Below, in pieces: positions 8,631-22,100 of a stretch of DNA of 64,000 nt; positions within the stretch are counted from its first letter, which is position 1, and the number at the start of each line of letters is the position of its first letter. The DNA comes from JANXQG01 sp963804375. Lineage in GTDB: Bacteria > Planctomycetota > Planctomycetia > Pirellulales > Thermoguttaceae. Position numbers and translations under genes: made by a program. The stretch is taken from the NCBI GenBank assembly GCA_963804375.1, contig CAWDQE010000022.1:620001-684000 (forward strand). The letters are read 5' to 3'. Under the pieces are notes generated by a model. The model saw nothing but the letters and a program-made list of their open reading frames with translations, searched no databases and had not been told where the DNA came from.

Positions 8631-9785
8631 TCACTTGCCGCACCGTCGCCGGTACTCGCCCGGCGACATCCCTTCGCCTTGCAAAAATACCCTGTGGAAG
8701 TAGGCCGGATCGCTGAATCCGCAATTGCTCGCCAGTTGCTTGATCGGCTCGTCGCTCTCCACCAACAGCCGCTTGGCGCGTTCCAGGCGCAGCCGGGCGA
8801 TCTCCTCCGTCATGGTGCGGCCCGTCGCCTTGCGAAAATGCCGCTCCAGCGACCGCAGCGACGTGTGAACGTGCCCCGCCACGTCGTCCACGCGGATGCC
8901 CTTGTGGCTGTTCTCGACAATAAATCGCAACGCGGCCGCCACCAGGGGATGGTCCACCACGCTGACGTCGGTCGAACGCCGGACCACCAGTTCCTTGGGC
9001 TCGACCAGCAACGGGGCGGTCGGCGCGGGCCGGCCCTCCATGAGCTGGTCCAAGAGCGCCGCCGCCTCGTAACCGACGCGATCGAAGCCCATGTCGAAGC
9101 TCGAAAGCGACGGCTCAGGCTGGGCGCAGATCAGCGGCTCGTTGCCGCAACCGATCAGCGACGCCTCCTCGGGGATCCGCAGGCCCGCGCGCTGGCAGGC
9201 ATTGGCCAGGTAGCGCGAAAAGATGTCCTGCATCGTGAAAACACCCAGCGGCCGCTCCCAAGCGGCAATCCACTCTTCCAGGCGCACGGCATAACGCTCC
9301 CAGGAACGGGCGTTTTCGTCGCACCTCGTGGAGACGAGTTGCGTGCTCCAGCGGCACTTCGCCGCGCGGAGCGCGGCCTGAAAACTGTGCAAGGCCAGTT
9401 GGGTCCCCCGGTGCCGGGCCAGGCCCTGGAAGGCAAAATGCCGGAACCCGCGCTGCAGCAGGTGCTCGGCCGCCATCCGCCCCACGGCCTGAAAATCCGG
9501 CAGCACGCTGGGCGCCGTCTTGGCCGGCGAGCCGGACCAGACGTTGACCAGGGGCACGCCGGCCTTGGCCGCCTGGAGCGCCAGTTCGGCCGTCGCGCGG
9601 GTTATGATCCCGTGATAGCCCGTTTTGTCCCGGCTGCTGTCCAGCGTGCCGATGAACGGCTGGACCACGCAATCCCAGCCCGCGTGTTCCCGCGCATCGC
9701 GCTGGATGCCCGCGAAAACGTCATGGTGGTGGCGGACCGCGAACCTTAGGTCGATCACCACCGCCACGCGCCGAGTATTAGTCAT
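8631..9785 (-). CDS. XylR-type AraC-family regulator with LacI-like sensor domain
   Basis: 384 residues, close to the length of E. coli XylR. Residues 1 to about 270 have the periplasmic-binding-protein/LacI fold (RRVAVVIDLRFAVRHHHDVFAGI; GIITRATAEL; IPEEASLIGCGNE), the likely sugar sensor. Residues about 280-384 are an AraC-type double helix-turn-helix (DDVAGHVHTSLRSLERHFRK and SNCGFSDPAYFHRVF). Such proteins usually activate sugar-uptake or polysaccharide genes when a sugar binds; the ligand here is unknown. It is divergent from the first giant adhesin gene, and the shared gap holds repeated CGGAATT sites, so control of the adhesin and of itself is inferred. Confidence 0.88.
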   Translation of the reverse strand: MTNTRRVAVVIDLRFAVRHHHDVFAGIQRDAREHAGWDCVVQPFIGTLDSSRDKTGYHGIITRATAELALQAAKAGVPLVNVWSGSPAKTAPSVLPDFQAVGRMAAEHLLQRGFRHFAFQGLARHRGTQLALHSFQAALRAAKCRWSTQLVSTRCDENARSWERYAVRLEEWIAAWERPLGVFTMQDIFSRYLANACQRAGLRIPEEASLIGCGNEPLICAQPEPSLSSFDMGFDRVGYEAAALLDQLMEGRPAPTAPLLVEPKELVVRRSTDVSVVDHPLVAAALRFIVENSHKGIRVDDVAGHVHTSLRSLERHFRKATGRTMTEEIARLRLERAKRLLVESDEPIKQLASNCGFSDPAYFHRVFLQGEGMSPGEYRRRCGK

Positions 9786-9806
9786 GGGAATTCCCCCTGC
9801 GTAAAC

Positions 9807-10007
9807 CGGAATTCATTCCGTTGGTGTCACGAACCCGGCCCTCTGACGGAATTATCTACGAATTTGGCGCAAAAGTCCAGTAGTTTCCGCACTCCAAATC
9901 TCTACCAGCCCGCCGTACACCTTTTGGGAGGGTGAATTTAACTCCAGTTTGGTCAAGAAGTTAGTCCTTTGGCGGAATTTTCTTTAATTTTGTCGCAAGA
10001 TTCCAAG
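9807..10007. promoter_or_regulatory. CGGAATT operator-like sites between the regulator and adhesin gene 1
   Basis: A palindrome CGGAAT-TC-ATTCCG lies at 9807-9820, 21 bp upstream of the regulator start. Two longer direct repeats that open with CGGAATT start at 9847 and 9973; over 35 columns they agree at 25 without gaps. Their spacing is exactly 126 bp, 12 turns of B-DNA, the arrangement expected for sites bridged by a looping AraC/XylR-type protein. The whole gap (9786-10160) is AT-rich against the surroundings. Confidence 0.45.
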
Positions 10008-10160
10008 TGCTATTTCGAGCTTTTTTTGCAGTTTTCGATTATGATGGCAAAAGCGGGTTTGACGAAAGGTAGTCCGCGGGCGGAACTGGTTCTGCCGGAG
10101 CATAACCTGGGTCTCCTGGGCTGATCACTGTATTTTTTACAAACGAGGGTGAGGTTCGCT

Positions 10161-13100
10161 ATGAGTTGCCGCAGTTTTTCCTGGGCGATGTTATTGGTTG
10201 TTCTCCTTCTGGCCGTGGTCGCGGCGCCGCCGCAGGCCGCCGCACAAATCTCGCTGGTCGACCCGGGGACGGTCTGGACCAACAATGTCGACGACACCCC
10301 GATCAACCAGTCTTTCACCGTGAGCCCGTCGGCCAACGTGCTGGTTGTCGACCTCTCCTGGCGGACCACTGTCGGGACAACCCCCACGCAGCCCCCCGTC
10401 CTCACTTACGGCGGGCTTCCACTCGTTGCCGGGGCAACCGCCTTTTCCCCGTTCGTTGCCGGCACGGGCCCCAACTGGACGGAATCGGCCGTCTATTACC
10501 TTTTCATGCCGCCGACGGGGACCGCTAATCAGTTGGTGGCGACGTTCCCCACGGGCGGCTTGACGACCTACGCCGTCAACGCTTTTTCCCTGGGCGGGAC
10601 CGACATCACCCAGGGCTATAACTTGCCCAATGCGTTCACGGTCCAAGAACCGACGGCAACCAACACCATCACCACGACGGTAAACAATGTTCAGGCGGGC
10701 GACGTAGCCGTGGCTGCCGGGACCTACAGGGCCACCAACGGCCAGCCGGACAGCTTTGTCACCACCACCACCAACGGCGTGCTGAACACCACCGGCCCCG
10801 GCGGCGGCAACGGCAATTTCTGGACGCAGGCCACCAGCGACTGTCTTGACTGGGCGCCCTCGTCCAGAATGCCAGCGCGGGTAGCATGTCGATTACCTCG
10901 GTAGCCACGCTCAGCGGCAGTGCCTTGAACAGTGCCCGTACGAACCTGGCGGTCGCGGTTTTTGCGCCGGCAGCCGCCGGTTTTTCCTGGGCCGGCACCG
11001 CCAGCGTCAACAGCTCGACCTGGGACAAAGTCACCCCCAATTGGATAGGGCAGGGCGGTCAGGGCTCGACCTATACCGACGGCTTCCCGGCCATATTCAC
11101 CGATGCGGGCACGAACACCGACATCACGATCGCCAGCACGGTACAGCCTTCTAAGGTCTGGTTCAATAACCAGACCGTTCCTTATTCTTTCAGTGGCGCG
11201 GCGATTTCCGGCACGGCCAGCGTGACGGTGGCGGGGGCGGGGAGCGTCACGTTCAATAGCGCCAACACTTACAGCGGCGGCACGTACGTTTACAACGGCA
11301 GCCTGACGGCCCAAGTCAACGGGGCCCTCGGCAGCGGGCCCGTGACCGTCTCGGGCGGAAACCTCACGATCAATACCGCGGCCCTCGGAAGCGGACCCGT
11401 AAGCGTCTCGGCCGGCACCCTAACGGTTGGCAACGATGCTGCCCTCAGCAGCGGGACCGTCAGCGCGACCGCGCCCGCCACCGTGGCTTTCGTCTCCCCC
11501 TCGCCGGCCATCGGCGCCCTCACCGGCAACGCCAACTATGTGCTGGGCAACGCCTCAACCTCCGCCCCCACCAGCCTCACCCTGAACGTCGGCAGCGGCA
11601 CTACCACGGTCTCGAACTCCATCGGGGAGGCCGCCCCTGGCCTCGGCAGCGTGACCAAGACCGGCAACGGCACCTTGACCTTGACGGGCAACAACACCTA
11701 CTCGGGCAACACCAACATCAACCAGGGCACTGTGGTGGCCGTTCCCGGGCAGCTTGGATCCAGCACCATCCACATCAACGGCGGCACGTTCAGCGCCCCC
11801 GCTGCACAGCAGGGACTGACTGCCCAATACTTTTACTCGTATGCACCGCTTTCCACAGCCAACGGCGTGGGGGCGCCGGCGGGGGTCGGTCACATCAGCT
11901 CCAGCAGCCTGAGCAACTACAACACCGCCTATCTGGCCACGTATACAGCGGCCGGCGGCGGGCTGGGGTTGACCGACAACATCACGCAAGACGTCGTCGA
12001 TGGGAATTTCAACTTCGACTACAACAACCAAGAAGGCACGCGCTTCCCCTATCCTTATAACCAGGCAACCTCGAATTGGTGGACCTCCAAGTACACGGGC
12101 TATTTCTACGCCCCCACAACCGGCACCTACACCTTCGCCACCAATAGCGATGACGACAGCCGAATCTGGATCAACGCCGGGCAAGCGAACCCCGACACGG
12201 CCATCGTGGTAAACGGCACCGGCGGCCAGGGCTGGGCGGGTTACGGGATTGTCCAGAACACGACTGGACAGGTGAGCCTGGTTGGCGGCCAGTACTACCC
12301 GATCACCATCGCCTACAACGAGGGCAACGGCGGTTACGGGCTGGAGGCCTTCATGGCGCCACCGGGCCAGACGCTCACGGTCGGCCAAGCGGGGACGTTT
12401 CTTGCCCGTCTCGCAGCTCTATTCGGTGATCACCGCTTTCTCGAACCCGCTGGCGGTCGACAATAGTTCGACGTTGGCCCTGACGGCAGGCGCCCTCCCC
12501 TACACGTTTCCCTCGCTCACCATCGGCACCAGCGGCGCAGCCACGCTCCACGTGACCGGCAGCGGCGCCTCGCTGGCGATCACCGGCCCCACGACCCTCA
12601 ACGCACTTTCGACGCTGAATCTCGATGCCGGCGTGAGCATGTCGGTCGTGGCCGGCGTCAGCGGCCCCGGCGGCCTCACCAAGAGCGGCGCCGGCACGCT
12701 GGTCCTCGCCGATTCCACTTCCACCGGCAACTCCTATAGCGGCGACACCACCATTTCCGCCGGCACGGTCTGGATCAGCAACACCGTCGGATCGGCCACC
12801 GGCACGGGCAATGTGTTCGTCAACGGCGGCGTCCTGGCCGGACCGGGCACGATCGGACCCAACCCGGGCAACAAGCTGGTCGTCAACTCCGGCGGCCACC
12901 TCGCCCCGGCCCCCAGCCCCACCGGTTACGGCACCCTCACGGTCCTCGGCGACGCGGCCTTGAACAACGGCGCGAACCTGGACCTCAACTTCACGGGCGC
13001 AGGCGCCGGGCTCAACGACGTGGTGGCCGTCAGCGGCAACCTCTCGCTTAGCGGCAGCATCTACGTGAACCCCAGCTTCCCCAACGGATTCCAGGTAGGA

Positions 13101-16100
13101 ACGTTCCCGTTCCTGACCTACGGTGGAAGCCTCACGAATAGCGCCACCTTCGAACTCCCTCCGATCGGCTTCACGCTCGTGCACTCCGGCAACCAGTTTG
13201 AAGTCACCACGAGTCTCGTCAACGCGGTCTGGACCGGCAACACCAGTGGCAGTTGGGACTTCAGCACCACCGGCAACTGGAACCAGCCCGTCCCGTACCT
13301 CTATTACCAGCCGGCGGTCTTCCCCGACACGGTGGGCAACAAATCGGTCGTCGTGCAGGCCGCGGGCGTCACGCCCGGGACGGTCACGTTCACGAACAAC
13401 ACCACGTCGTACAGCTTCACCAATAACAGCGGCACGCTGGGCATCGGCGGGGCACTCACCACCGTCACGCTCAACGGCTCGGGCACCGCGGCCTTCAACA
13501 GCCCGAACAGCTACGGCGGCGGCACGTTCCTGAATGCGGGCAAGCTGGTCATCGGCGACGACAGCGCCTTGGGCGCGGTCCCGTCCAGCCCCGCCACCAA
13601 CGTCACCTTCGCGGGCGGCACGCTCAGTTTCGCCGGCGCGAGCAATCCCACGGTCAACGCCAATCGCTCCATCGTGCTCAACGGCGGCGGCACCTTCGAG
13701 GTCCAGCAGGCGGCCAACACGGCCACCATCGCCGGCCAGATCAGCGACGGCACGAGCAGCGGCACCCTCACCACGACCGGCCCGGGCACGCTCTCGCTCA
13801 CCAATGCGGGCAACAGCTACACGGGCGGCACCGTCGTGAATATGGGAACCTTGGTGGCCGGTGCCGCGGGATCGCTGGGCACGGGCCCGATTACCCTCAA
13901 CGGCGGCGCGTTGCAGGTGAGCGGCGGCCCGCTGGGCCTCGTCCATCGCTGGAGCTTCGACAACAGTCTGACTGACTCGGTGGGTGGCGTCTCGGCCATC
14001 CTGTACGGCAACGCGACGCTTGGCGCCAATCAGGTTACGATCACCGGCAACGGATCGAGCCACGTCAACTATGTGGCGTTGGGCAACGGCACCACCAACC
14101 TCCTGCCGACGACGAATTCGCCCTACACCATCGAATGTTGGGCCACGGAGAACCAGGTGGAGAACTGGTCGCGGCTCTGGGACTTCGGTTCCACGGCGGG
14201 CGGCGTCAGCAATCTGCTCTGGTCCTGGACCCAAGGAACCAATAATCCCAGCGTGATCTCGCCCAACGGCCAGAATTTCAACGCGGCAACGTTCAATACG
14301 GGCACGGAGTACCACACGGCCCTGGTGGTTACGCCCAACGGCAGCGGATCAAACATCTCCTGGTACCAGTACACCGACAACGGCACCCTGGTCGCTTCGG
14401 GCAACGACCCGAACAACCCGGTGGCTTGGAATATTTCGCAGTTGACCCAGACCAACATGTGGCTGGGCCGTTCGGAATACGGCGATGCGGACGCCAACGC
14501 CAGCTACAACGAAGTGCGTATCTGGGACGCCGCCCTGACCCAGGCCCAACTGACTTCATTGACCCTGCTTGGGCCGGACGCCAATCTTAACGGCGCTTTC
14601 AACAACGCTGTGACCGTGACGGCGCCGTCCTCGTTGAACGTCAGCGGCGTGGCGACCTTCCCCAGCCTGGCCCTGAATAGCACGTTGAACCTTACCGGCA
14701 GCGGCAGCGTGTCGTTCGGGACCACGACGGTCCCCGGCGGCAATGGTGCGTTCGCCTTGGCCAGCGGTTTCAACAATAATGGCGCCTCGCTTGGCGCTCT
14801 GAACATGGGCGCCGGCACGCTGCACATCACCAGCGGTCCGGGCACCGCCAGCTTCAGCCCGGTGACGATCGCCGGCTCGCCGACTTTCGACGTGCAGGGC
14901 GCCAACGTCATGACTGTGGACTCGGTCGGGCCCGCCGGTGTCGGCGGGTTCATCAAGACCGGCCTCGGCACGTTGAACGTCACCGGCACGGGCGTCTACG
15001 ACGGTCCCACCGTCATCAAGCAAGGCACCTTGGCGCCCGCTTCGCCGGCAGCGGTGGGCGCGGGCCCCATCGTCCTCAGCGGCGGCATGCTCAGCGTTTC
15101 GGCCGCCATCCTGCCGCCGGTCACCAGCGGTCTGATCCAAGAGCTGGATGCCAGCCAGCTCACGCCCGGCAACATCTCCAGTTGGGCCGACCTGAGTGGA
15201 AACGGCAACGGCTTGAACAATGGACCGGGCGCGACGGTCGTGGCCAATGGGATGAACGGGCTAAACGTCGTGCACTTCAACGGCAGCCAGTATCTGTACT
15301 CGAGCTTTAACGACACCAACACGCAGTACACCATCCTTACCGTCGCCGAAATGAACAACACCCAGAACAGTCGGCTGATTGGCGCGGCCAACAGCAACGT
15401 CCTGATCGGTTGGTGGGGTGGTCATTCCGATGAGCTTTACTTGAACGGCTGGGTCGATCAGGCAAATTCCGCGGTGAATACCGCGACCCAGATGTATACC
15501 GTCACGAATAACGGCAGCACGGCGACGTTCTACAATCTGGCCAACAGCCTCACTGCGTTGACGCCCGTCAACCCCGACAATCCGCCCGGCGTCTCGCCCC
15601 TTTACCAGCTCGAGCTGGGCGGCTACAACCAGGGCAACGAGTTGTCCCAGGGCAACGTGGCGGAAGTCGACGTCTTCAACCGCGTCCTGAGCCCCGATGA
15701 GCTCGCCGAGATGCAAGCCTACTTGCAGGCCAAATGGATGGGCATCGGCACCAATCTGTCCAACAGCTACAGCAACGCGCTTTCCGTCACGGCGGAATCC
15801 ACACTGAACCTTGCCGGGCAGGGCGAGGCGAGCTTCCCCAGCCTGGCCCTCGGCAGCACGTTGCACCTGACCGGTAGCGGCGTAGCGTCGTTCGGCGCCA
15901 CCACGCTGCCCAGCGGCGTGGGCACGCTCGACTTCCTCAGCGGCGGCAGCGGCAAGTTCGGCGCGCTCACCATGACCGCCGGCTCGCTGCACATGACCGG
16001 CGGTCCGGCCACCGCGAGCTTCAGCCCGGTGACCATCGCCAGCTCGCCGACTTTCGACGTGCAGGGCTCAAACGTCATGAATTTGGATACGATTACGGGA

Positions 16101-19100
16101 ACAGGCGGGTTCATCAAGACCGGCCCCGGCACGATGAACGTCACCGGCGCGGGCGCTACGACGGCCCCACCACCATCAAACAAGGCACCTTGGCGCCCGC
16201 TTCGCCGGCAGCGCCGGCGCGGGCCCCATCGTCCTCAGCGGCGGCAGGCTCGCACTCACGGGCCTTGTGCCGGGACTCGCGGCCAGCTACTACGGCCCCA
16301 ATATCCCCAATTTCCAGCACCTCTATAACTACGCCGCTGGAATCGACTCAACGAGTCTCTCGTTCTTCAACAACACTTACCTGCCCCAGGGCCCCGCTAA
16401 CTTTACGAACAACGTTACCGCGAACGTCGCCGGTGGGGCCAATGGGTACCTGAATTTCTACAACCCGAATAATGCGAATGATCTTAATGGCTATGCTTCC
16501 CTCTTCCCGGCGCCCTGGAACTCAGGGGACGGGGGCGGGTATTCGAATTGGGCGGCCAGTTATACTGGCTACTTCTACGCGGCGACAACCGGCACGTACA
16601 CCTTCGGGCTGAATAGCGACGACAACAGCCGCTTGTGGATCAACGGCGGTCAAGCAAACCCGGACACGGCCGTGGTGGTCGGCGGCACTGGCAACGGCCA
16701 GGGCTGGGCGGGGTATGGTAATATCCAGAACCAGGGGACCGTGAATTTGGTCGGCGGTCAGTACTACCCGATCACCATCGGTTACGAAGAGGGAGGCGGC
16801 GGTTACGGCCTGCAGGCCTTCGTGGCGCCGCCCGGCGCGACGCTGGCCGCGGGCGATTTCCTGCCGATATCGGATCTGTTGACCGGGACCATTCTCAACG
16901 TGAGCAACTCGCTCAGCGTCACTAACCCATCCGAAATCAATGTCGGCGGGATAGCGAACTTCTCCAGCAACGTCAGCCTCGGCAGCGTCTTGCACGTGAG
17001 CAATGGCATCGCTAACGCTACGGTGAGTTTCAACGGCGGCACGACCATCATCGGCGCCACCGCCGGGACGAACGTCGATGCGGGCGCGCAGATCATCCTC
17101 CCCAGCCCCGTCAGTGACAACGGCACGCCGGCCACCTTTACCGCCTCCGGCGCGGGCTCGACGGTCCTCACCGGGGCGAACACGTTCACCGCCGGCACGA
17201 GCTTCCAGTCGGTTGGCGGCAACCTGGTCGTGGTCGGACAGAGCTACACCAGCCCGGGCCCGGCCGTCGGTCCCTTGGGCAGCGCGCCGGTTACCCTCAA
17301 CAACGGCACGCTGGTCCTGGCCAGCACCGACACGGCCAATGCGACCGTCGATCTCGTCGCCGGCAACGCCCTGACCCTGGCGGGCACGCTCGATACGATC
17401 ATCGCCGGCAGCACCCTCGGCGGAGCGGTTGCCAACGGCATGGTCACGTTGACCGCCTCCAGCCCGGTGCCGATCGGGCCGGGCGTGCAACTGAATCTGG
17501 GCAATGTCAACGGTTACACGTTGGCCTTCGGCGCGCAGGTCTTCAGCAACAGCGGCACGATCGCGGCCGCGGCGGGCAGCAATGTTGTCTTGCAGGCCAG
17601 CAACCTGGCCCGGGCGGGTACGTTGAGCGCGGTCAGCGGCGGCACCCTGACGATGGCCGGCCCGATCAGCACCGGCGTCTATGCCCCGGCCGCCGGCGGC
17701 ATCGTGTACCTCGCCGGCCCCTATTCCGGTCCGCTGGCGAACCTGGTCCCGGCCACCGGCGGCGCGCTGGCCATCACCAGTATTACCACCACCGGCACGC
17801 TGAACATCGCCGGCGGGGCCTTTGCCGCCCTCGGCAGCCAGTCGTTTGGCCAGACGACCTTGCAGCTCAATGGCGGCTCGCTGGCCGCCGCAATCACCCC
17901 CTTGACCGGCGCCAACGCCATCCCCAATGCCCTGACTTGGGGACCCAACCTGCGCTCAACTTCGTCGGCTACAACAACCTGGAGTTGAGCGCGTCGCTGG
18001 CTCTCAACAGCGGCACCTACAACGTCAATGACCCCGCGGGCGTGGGGACTCTCTCCGGCCCGATCAGCGGCGGCGGGGCGTGTACATCAGCGGGAACCCG
18101 ACGCTCAGCGGTTACAATACCTATTCCGGCGGCACGACGCTCCCCAGCGGCGCGAACCCCACGATCACCAACCCCGCCGCCTTCGGCACGGGTCAGATTA
18201 CCTTTAACAACGGCGGCTTCCAGGCCACCCTTCCCTTGACGGGCCAGCACGCCGTCGCCAACCCCTGGACGATCAGTTCCGGCTCGGCCGCCTCATTCAA
18301 CGGCGCCAATGCCATCGAGCTCTCCGGCGCCGGCTCGCTGCCGGCGGGCAACGCGGGCGCCGCAAACATCTACGTCAACCAGGGCTCGACCGTTACCCTG
18401 TCCGGCTTGATCTCGGGGGGCGGCGCCCTGCAGAAAGCTTCCGGCGCGGCGGGTCAATTCAGCGGCACCCTGGTCATCAACAATCCGGGAAACACCTTCA
18501 GCGGGTTTACCTTGCAAAGCCTGGCCGGGAACGTCAACGTCCGGGGCGCCAGCACGATCCTCACTGCGGACCAGTCGGCCATCCAGAGCGGCCCCTTGGG
18601 CACCGGGGCGGTCGTCCTCGGCACCAGCAACTCGGGCTCGATCGGTCTGTTGAACAGCTCGCCGACGGCCGTGACCCTGGCCAACGAGATCGACATCTAC
18701 GACGCCTGCACGTATGCCAGCGTCTCCGGCCTGACCTTCATCGGCCCGGTGTATCTGACCGGGCCCGGCAACGCCAGCGGCGCGATCGACTTCGCGCTGG
18801 GCACGAACAGCAACGTCACCTTCAGCGGTCCCATCAACGGCGGGTCTCAAGGAGTCAATCTCCGCGCCGGCTCCGGCGCGGGCGGTCTGACGCTCAGCGG
18901 CCCGAACAACTATCAGGGCCCGACCTCGATCACCATGGGCACGTTGATCGCCGGCGGCAACGTACAAATCGGCGCGGTGGGCCCGTTCGGCCAGGCGACC
19001 AGCCCGATCACCATCGGCGACGCCAACTCCGGCGGCAACCCGGCCGCCCTGCTCGTGGGCGGCGCTTTTGAGATCGACCGTCCGATCACCGTCAATGCCA

Positions 19101-22100
19101 CGGCCGGACCCACGACCCTGGAAGGGACCGACGGCGCCCTGTTCGCCAACACCATCACGTTGAACAAGACGGCAACGCTCAGCGCCCTGGGCGGCGGTTC
19201 CGTCACCTTCTCCGCCTACGACTCCAACGACAACATCAACGGCACGATCACCGGCGCCGGCGGCGTTACCGTGGCCTCCGCGGCGGGCGGCAATGTCTAC
19301 CTGGTGAACAGCAACAGCTATAGCGGCGCAACGACCCTCCAGAGCGGCCTGTTGACGTTGGATTACAACGCCAATAACGTGACCGGCGGCATCATTCCCC
19401 CGACCTCGCAGGTCGTGCTCAGCGGCGGGACCCTGGTCTTCAACGGCAATTCCGCCGCAGCCGTCAGCGAGACGTTCGGGTCGACGCAGGTGACCGCGCC
19501 CGGTTCGACGGTGGTTGTGAACCTCAACGGCGGCAATCCGGTGCAGGTCAACCTGGCGCGATCACCCGCAGCGGCGGCGTGCTCGACCTGCCCGTTAGCA
19601 CCGCCACGTTCGTCACCTCCAGTGGCAATACCAACGGCATCCTGGGCGGCTACCTGACCGTCAACGGCTACAGCGATTGGGCCAGCGTCAACGGCGGGAC
19701 GATCGTCGGCCTGTCGGCCAATGGCGGCTATAATCACAATGATTTCAGCAATCCGGCCAACAATGTTGACGTCAGCAGCGGGGTTGCCGCGCCCGCGGGC
19801 GCGGCCACGGTCAACAGCCTGCGGTTCAACAGCGGTTCCGTCAACCTAAGCCTCAACGGTCCCCTGACGCTGACCAGCGGCGGCATCCTCGTGACGCCCG
19901 CTTCAGGCACCTCCGGCATCTCGGGCGGGGCGCTGACGTCTTCCTCGGGCACGACGGCCGCCAATAGCCTGGCCGACGTAGTGGTCATGCAAGGCAACGC
20001 CAATGCGCCCTTTACCATCAGCTCGCCGATTACCGACAACGGCGGCACGCCGGTCGGATTGACCAAGGGCGGTCCTGGCCCGCTGGTCCTCACCGGCCCG
20101 AACACCTTCACGGGTCCGATCAGTGTCAGCGGCGGCACGCTGACAATGGGTACGGGACAGCCCGGCCACGACACGCTTCTGGCGGGCAATATCGCCAACA
20201 ACGGCGCGGTGGTTCTGAACATGAACGCCAACCAGACCTACGGCGGAACGATCAGCGGCGGCGGCAGCTTCACCAAGGGCGGCCCCGGCACGCTGGCCCT
20301 CAACGCCCCCAACACCTACACCGGTCCGACGATCATCACCGCCGGCACGGTCAAACTGAACAATCCCGCCGGGATCCAACCCGGCGGTACCCAAGGCGTC
20401 TTTGCCAACGTCCCCGAGGCGGCCGGCTATACGCTTGCTTATGAATTGCAGATCGGCACCAACCAGAATCTCAGCGGCGGCGTTCCCTATCTTGTGAATA
20501 ACGCGGCCAAAATCCCCAACGGCTCCTTCAGCCGCGTGGGATACTACATGGAGGTGCAGCAATCCGGCGGTCCATTGCAGTGGGTCTATGTCTCGTTCGA
20601 CGCTTCCGATTTGTCGACAAACGCGAGCCTGCTGGGCGTGCCCATCGCATCCACGGGCGAGTTCTACCACTATGGCACCGGCGCCGGCGGCGTGACGATC
20701 ACCAACATGGACGTCGCCTCGAACGTGCCGGGCATCGTGACGGGGACGAACATCAGCACCGGGCTGGTGCAGTTCTGGCCCAGCAATTACGGCAACGGCA
20801 ACGGCTACGGCGTTCCGAACGCGACGGCCAACGTGTGGGGCTTAGCCGACGACGGGGCCAGCACGGGCCAAGGCTACGGGTCGATGAAGATCGGCAATTA
20901 TGGCGCCGTGCGCAGCAAATGTTGATTTCCTTCAACGACTGGAACGGCGGCACCTATGATGTGGGCCTGGGCAACGGCTCGGTCAACGGTTTCAATAACG
21001 ACTACACCTTCGCGGCTAACGCCGGAAGCTACGTGGTCAAGAACCTGGAGATCGTGGTGAATCCGCCGTCCGGCAGCCTGCCTGCCGTCAGCCCCGTGAC
21101 GATCGCCTCCGGCGCATCGCTGGACCTCGCCGGCGCGAGTCAGCAGATCGCCTCGTTGTCGGACTACAGTCTGGGCAGCGGCGGCAGCGTCATCAACAGC
21201 AATGCCGGCGCCCCGTCCGTCCTGACCCTCAGCCCCAACGGCGGCTCCAGCACTTTCAGCGGCTCGATCGGCGGCAACACCTATGGCCCGATCAGCCTGG
21301 TGATGAACGGCAACGGCACGCAGGTCCTGAATGGGGCCTTGTCCGGCTCGGGCAACGTGACGGTCCAGCAAGGCCTGCTCAGCCCTCGGCGGGGTCAACC
21401 CGATGGTGGGGATCACAACCCTCAGCGGCGGCACGCTGCAGGTCAACAATCCGCTGGCCTTGGAAGGCCAGACCTTGACGGCCAACGTCCTCGATGCGGG
21501 CAGCCTCACGACCGGCGCCGGACTCGGCGGCCTGACCCTGGGCGGACTGGCGGGCAACCGCGACCTGAACCTGCCCGCGGTCGCGTTGACGATCGGCGCC
21601 AACGGCTCCTCGACGACCTACGCCGGCAATCTCAGCGGGGCGACCTCGCTGACCAAGACCGGCGCGGGCACGCTCTACCTGAGCGGCAGCAACAGCGTGG
21701 GCAATACGATGATCTCGGCAGGTGCCATCGAGGCTGAGCTGCCGGCGTCGCTCTCCGGCTCGGTGAGCGTGGCCGGCGGGGCCGGCCTCATCCTGCCGGC
21801 GGGCAACGGCGCGACGGGCTGGACGGGCAGCCAGATCGGCGCCATTTTGGTCAGCTCCAGTTGGGCCAACAACTCCAGCCTATTGACCATCGATACCACG
21901 AACGCCAATGCGACGATCGCGGCCAGCATCAACCAGTCGCTCTCGTTGACCAAGGTAGGGCCTGGCGCTGACCCTGGCCGCGTCGAATACCTACAGCGGT
22001 CCGACCACGATTACGAACGGCACGCTGAACCTGGCACACAATCTGGCAGTGCAGAATAGCACGGTCAGCATGAGCGCCAGCGGCGCCGTGAGCTTTGCCG

